Source: Amoeboradix gromovi (Eukaryota > Sanchytriomycota > Sanchytriomycetes > Sanchytriales > Sanchytriaceae). Taken from it: a stretch of 19,857 nt of DNA. The stretch is from NCBI GenBank assembly GCA_018985225.1, contig JADGIF010000104.1, positions 1 through 19,857 of the forward strand, in the 5' to 3' direction. Position numbers and translations under genes: made by a program. The notes below the pieces were generated by a model, which searched no databases, was not told the DNA's origin, and worked only from the letters and a program-made list of their open reading frames with translations. This document shows, in pieces, positions 16,631-19,857 of the stretch. How positions within the stretch are numbered: position 1 is the first letter of the stretch; each line of letters begins with the position of its first letter.

Positions 16631-16935
16631 TTAAAAGTAATTTTTAATAAAAGATCTTTGGCTGGTTATCATTTCGATATACTCCATTTCTTCCACTTCC
16701 AAAAGTGTGTCGTCAGATTCTGTACTCATTATACTGCCATTCTCAAGGTTAACCAGATTGCAAGATATCGTCTTCGATCTCTTGAGCTTGATGCTGCTGA
16801 TCATCCTGAGCATGTCAAAATAAGTGATGAAATTACTCATATTCACTTTATCATGCTTAATATTTTTCCTCACCAATCACTCCAACGATGCGGTAACAGT
16901 AATAAGACGACGGTGTGATACTTTGCCACTGTCAT
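16631..16935 (-). CDS. Small acidic protein, possible two-exon gene
   Basis: Exon 2 (16805-16631) encodes MISSIKLKRSKTISC through an acidic SDDTLLEVEEMEYIEM stretch to SFIKNYF and TAA. The same frame stays open up to 16876 but only from a non-ATG. A candidate exon 1 (16935-16874) starts MTVAKYHTVVLLLLPHRWSD and ends TG before GTGAGG. The 68-nt intron ends CTCAG with a TTGAC branch-like motif, and the join keeps the frame, giving 78 residues. Without splicing, an ATG inside (MSNFITYF) would give 69 residues. The family is not recognised. Its start would be 86 bp from and divergent to the Sel1-repeat gene. Confidence 0.35.
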
Positions 16936-17021
16936 GCACGTGTCTACATTGTTCATAACTTTATGACTGTGCACAAGTCAAATTTGTCTGCTAGCTAAAT
17001 AACACCGGTGTAAGAGGCTTT

Positions 17022-18518
17022 ATGTCAGAATCGCGTCAAACATGTTTAAACGCAATAGATTCAGTTAAAGAGATTTACACGCTATTGAATACCTCACACG
17101 CAGTTGTAGACCAACTCCTTTTCAGTATAAATGAACTTCAGGTCGTAGTTGATAGTTTAGAAAACGAAGACGAGTTCTTCAACAAAGCCTCTAAGCAGGT
17201 CACCCGAATTCATTCATTTTTGCAAGGGCTTTTGCCAAGCGAGGATATAGCCGATACGCTGAATTCTCTCGATTCTGAGGACTCTGTCAACCAGCTAGGC
17301 TTTTTCTACAAACACGTCAAGAATCTAATTTTATTCGCTCCAGTCAAGGCCAGCCTAGAATATCCTGTCATCAAGACACAAATATCACAGGAATCACTTA
17401 AAATCTCCGAAATAGTCCATAGTAAAAGTCTAATATCCATCCCTCAAGCTCAGAAATCATCCGATTCATTAAAGGAAGTATTAATAAACTCACCTACTAC
17501 GGAGGAACTACGCAAATCTACGAATCCAGTGGAAAACACGGTGGATAAAATAGTTATAGAAAACTTTAGCAAATCCATCCAGGAGCTGCGTGTGCTTATT
17601 AGTTCAAAATCCACTATTAGTGTCAAAGACTCCTATCGTGAGCTGAAGCTGCAACAAGACTCTTCTGCAGAAAAATCAAGAGATCAGGTTAATGAAGAAG
17701 TAAAAAGTAAACTGATTCTCAGTGAAGTTCTACAGGTTGCTGAAGATGTGGTCCTAGACGAGAAAACGGTCACAGGCAAGGAAAATTACGCCATTCCAAC
17801 AGAAAAGCCTGTGCCTATCACACCGCCAGCAATAAATGCAATAAAGCCTAGCCTCCCCTCCGACAATAACTTAATTTTACCGGATGTGGCCGAGGACGCT
17901 AATTTAAACGATAAAGACAGGAAATACAAACTGAAGGGTAGGAAGGACAGCATAAAAGAGCCAGGGACTATCACAGAGTATGATTTTGATGTTGCACTTG
18001 CTTGCGTTGATTTTAGTTCACAACAAAATGAGAAAGAGCTTGCTGACATAATTCTGAATGCCTGCAAATCATTGAAATATTTGATAAACGATGCTTTTTA
18101 CAATCAGTTGTATGTATATGTCAAACCCCTAGAAATGAATCTAAGGAATAAATCTATCTTGCATTTAATTGCCAGCAAGGCGAACATAGGGGAGGCGCTG
18201 ATGCAGTATGCACCGCTCTGCGATCCGATGGAGTCTTTGAAATGGTACATTAAAGCTGCTGAAGCTGGTAATGTGGACGCCATGTTTACTGTAGCTGAGA
18301 TTTATTATTACGGAAAAGGGGTCGATGTAGTTGTTTATATCGCAGAGAGATGGTATAGAAGTGCAGCAGCAAAGGGACACGAGAAGTCAGCATTAATTCT
18401 TAAGAGTATATTAAAGAAGAAGCGATTGAGGATGACATGGCAGATCATTTTAAGCACAATCGTACTGCTCATAATTTTGGCAGTGGTAGGTTGGGCGTTG
18501 CAACAAAAATGGACATAA
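17022..18518 (+). CDS. Tail-anchored Sel1-repeat protein
   Basis: A 498-residue protein. Residues 1-110 are helical; 120-330 are Ser/Lys/Glu-rich and probably disordered. Two Sel1-like repeats lie at about 401-470: SLKWYIKAAEAGNVDAMF with the loop YYYGKGVD, then AERWYRSAAAKGHEKSALIL. A basic KKKRLR segment precedes one hydrophobic helix (about 474-493) at the extreme C-terminus, leaving only about five residues beyond, which is the layout of a tail-anchored protein facing the cytosol. Sel1 repeats are solenoid adaptors seen in ER-associated degradation, mitochondrial and cell-wall signalling proteins. No signal peptide is present, so this is not a lumenal Hrd3/Sel1L. The exact partner is unknown. 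Its stop is 24 bp from the uS17 stop, in convergent orientation. Confidence 0.75.
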   Translation: MSESRQTCLNAIDSVKEIYTLLNTSHAVVDQLLFSINELQVVVDSLENEDEFFNKASKQVTRIHSFLQGLLPSEDIADTLNSLDSEDSVNQLGFFYKHVKNLILFAPVKASLEYPVIKTQISQESLKISEIVHSKSLISIPQAQKSSDSLKEVLINSPTTEELRKSTNPVENTVDKIVIENFSKSIQELRVLISSKSTISVKDSYRELKLQQDSSAEKSRDQVNEEVKSKLILSEVLQVAEDVVLDEKTVTGKENYAIPTEKPVPITPPAINAIKPSLPSDNNLILPDVAEDANLNDKDRKYKLKGRKDSIKEPGTITEYDFDVALACVDFSSQQNEKELADIILNACKSLKYLINDAFYNQLYVYVKPLEMNLRNKSILHLIASKANIGEALMQYAPLCDPMESLKWYIKAAEAGNVDAMFTVAEIYYYGKGVDVVVYIAERWYRSAAAKGHEKSALILKSILKKKRLRMTWQIILSTIVLLIILAVVGWALQQKWT

Positions 18519-18542
18519 TTATAATAAACGCATTGTTGTTTA

Positions 18543-18959
18543 TTAACTTCTAATTTTATAGCCACTGGTGTTAGTTTTTTGATATTTCTTCAATCCGATT
18601 TCATGCCCCTCTATTATGCTTATGTGACCTCGCTTAGTCATTCTTTTCAGAGATGGAAGTATGATTTCGGAGATGTTGAAGTACTTGCGGGGAGATATCT
18701 TTGGTATTTGTTCCATTCTAATTATATCCCCAACTTGGCCAACATCGTTCTCATCGTGGCAAAGATAATGGGAGGGAGTCATGATGGTTTTGTTTATTAG
18801 AGGGACCAGATAGTCTCTTTCTACTCGTACTTTGACAGTCTTTGGTGAAGATTTCTTAACAACGATGCCCCAAAGCGACAAACGAGTCATCCCCTTGATG
18901 TTTTCCGAGCGGCAAATTAGAATTAATGGAAAAATACATACTAAGGTAGGATTGGACAT
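18543..18959 (-). CDS. Mitochondrial small-subunit ribosomal protein uS17m
   Basis: Residues about 28-105 match ribosomal protein S17: LWGIVVKKSSPKTVKVRVER, the CHDEND turn (67-72), VGDIIRMEQIPKISPRKYF. uS17 is an OB-fold protein that binds 16S-type rRNA early in small-subunit assembly. The bacterial-like pattern and the extended C-terminus (about 106-138) point to the mitochondrial form rather than cytosolic uS17. The open frame starts at the ATG at 18959. It carries a likely 48-nt in-frame intron at 18941-18894, so the mature protein probably reads MSNPTL-GMTRLSLWG and has 122 residues instead of 138. A start at the ATG at 18890 is the alternative. It is 89 bp from and divergent to the next gene. 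Confidence 0.88.
   Translation of the reverse strand: MSNPTLVCIFPLILICRSENIKGMTRLSLWGIVVKKSSPKTVKVRVERDYLVPLINKTIMTPSHYLCHDENDVGQVGDIIRMEQIPKISPRKYFNISEIILPSLKRMTKRGHISIIEGHEIGLKKYQKTNTSGYKIRS
18894..18941 (-). other. Predicted 48-nt in-frame intron in the uS17m gene
   Basis: Minus strand: donor GTATGT, the strongest fungal consensus; a CTAAT branch-like motif about 20 nt before the end; and the only AG in the segment at 18895-18894 (ATCAAG). The length is divisible by three, so the frame is open with or without splicing. The 16 residues it would encode (VCIFPLILICRSENIK) lie where other uS17 proteins have no counterpart. Confidence 0.6.
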
Positions 18960-19048
18960 TAAATGTTTAATTTATTTCTGCCAGAAGCTTCCTCTTTATT
19001 AATTATTTGGAATGGTTCGCGAAATAAGCCACTCAATAATTCAAATTC

Positions 19049-19857
19049 ATGGATGACTACTTTCCACTTTTCTCTATTAGCACGAGTATTTGGCAGATCA
19101 ATTCAAGAGACACGCGCTTGTTGATCAGTCAGCATGTGGAAAATACAGAGGTGGAAATACCTGGAATTCCAGAACTTCAGGAAAGGTGTCAGTGGGCCAT
19201 AATGAAGGTTACTTTAAAGATATTCAAGGTGGACTTAGAGCTTCCAGATGCATTGCTCAAATGGCAGGACGCTTCATCTGATCCAGTCGCCTTGCTGCTT
19301 AACTCTCTCTCTCTTGGTAAAATACATCTCATCCGAACATTTCTAACTCACCCTCAACCATTAACTGCCATCAAAGGCTGTGCGCTACTACATGTAATAA
19401 GGTGGCTTGAGACTGTCCTCGTTATCCTGAGATTTAATCCTGTTCGTGTACGCTTTCCAGACGAAAAGTTTTGCCCTGCACTGCTCACGATTGACCTGAT
19501 CCGCAGATATACTCAGAGGGATCGTATTTCTACAGAATTTCAAATTCCCCTACTTTTGAGCCATTTGAGGGCAGGATTTCAATCGGTTTTTGACAAAAAC
19601 GATATTTTGGGAGTTGATCCACTAGAATACCTGATATCGGTAAACCAAGTGAAGTACAAGGATATGATAAAGTGGGTTAGCATATCGCACAACTTGAGGC
19701 CCAGCTTTATAGGGCTCTTACGCAACAAGCCGGTGGACGACACCATGTTCGATAAGCTGTATGCTTGGATATATAAGATATGTTTGTATATGCAGTTTCA
19801 AAAGATATGGAGTGTCGATGAGCTGATTTTTAATTTGGATATATTGTGGCAGTTTAA
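19049..19857 (+). CDS. Large unrecognised protein, 5' part (cut by window edge)
   Basis: From the ATG at 19049, with an in-frame TAA four codons upstream, the frame stays open for 269 codons to the window end with no stop. This is strong evidence for a real gene. The visible part is helical and Leu/Ile-rich, begins MDDYFPLFSISTSIWQ and contains LPDALLKWQDASSDPVALLL, a style typical of large alpha-solenoid or scaffold proteins such as tethering or coat components. I do not recognise the family. No signal peptide or membrane helix is evident. An 89-bp spacer separates it from the divergent uS17m gene, so both probably share a promoter. Confidence 0.8.
   Translation, partial: MDDYFPLFSISTSIWQINSRDTRLLISQHVENTEVEIPGIPELQERCQWAIMKVTLKIFKVDLELPDALLKWQDASSDPVALLLNSLSLGKIHLIRTFLTHPQPLTAIKGCALLHVIRWLETVLVILRFNPVRVRFPDEKFCPALLTIDLIRRYTQRDRISTEFQIPLLLSHLRAGFQSVFDKNDILGVDPLEYLISVNQVKYKDMIKWVSISHNLRPSFIGLLRNKPVDDTMFDKLYAWIYKICLYMQFQKIWSVDELIFNLDILWQF

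Noticed and set aside
1-19857. tRNA, rRNA, CRISPR, prophage or bacterial defence system
   Set aside because: No cloverleaf or B-box sequence, spaced repeats or phage-type genes were seen; gene content and intron signals are eukaryotic.

Overview
This window comes from a eukaryotic nuclear genome that is AT-rich and compact. It most resembles a fungus, probably a fast-evolving or reduced lineage. Supporting signs are an Ecl1-type mini zinc finger (a fungal family), a Git3/cAMP-receptor-like GPCR, a QCR10-type complex III subunit, a mitochondrial uS17 ribosomal protein, a zinc-type HemB, an indoleamine 2,3-dioxygenase and a GH47 glycosidase-like membrane protein. Genes lie singly on both strands with gaps often of 20-90 bp. 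There are no bacterial operons or ribosome binding sites. Rare short introns are suggested: a 48-nt in-frame one in the uS17 gene with a GTATGT donor, and a 52-nt one with an exact TACTAAC branch site near 9020. Complex III, heme synthesis and a mitoribosomal protein imply respiring mitochondria. The species cannot be resolved from the sequence.

Layout. Bases 1-3100 are gene-poor but hold two tiny genes: QCR10-like (889-1053, minus) and Ecl1-like (2481-2654, plus). The 5' end of the Ecl1-like gene and its upstream region recur as an exact 88-bp inverted copy at bases 1-88, so a second divergent copy begins at the left edge and runs out of the window. Bases 3104-9250 hold a secreted expansin-like protein, an unrecognised helical nuclear protein, HemB, a 6-pyruvoyl-tetrahydropterin-synthase-like protein, another unrecognised protein and a candidate intron-split gene. 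Bases 9529-12050 hold a divergent pair, indoleamine 2,3-dioxygenase and a seven-helix receptor, followed by about 1.4 kb with no convincing gene. Bases 13494-19857 are dense: a SAPS-like phosphatase-associated protein, a GH47-fold protein lacking its catalytic acids, two small minus-strand genes, a tail-anchored Sel1-repeat protein, mitochondrial uS17, and a large open frame cut by the right edge.

The genes look like ordinary housekeeping, signalling and secretory genes rather than a co-regulated cluster, and I do not see a new multi-gene system. The most unusual items are the GH47 pseudoenzyme candidate, the inverted duplication of the Ecl1-like gene start, and several genes under 80 codons or split by short introns. 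Similarity calls are by eye from remembered family motifs; no database was searched.
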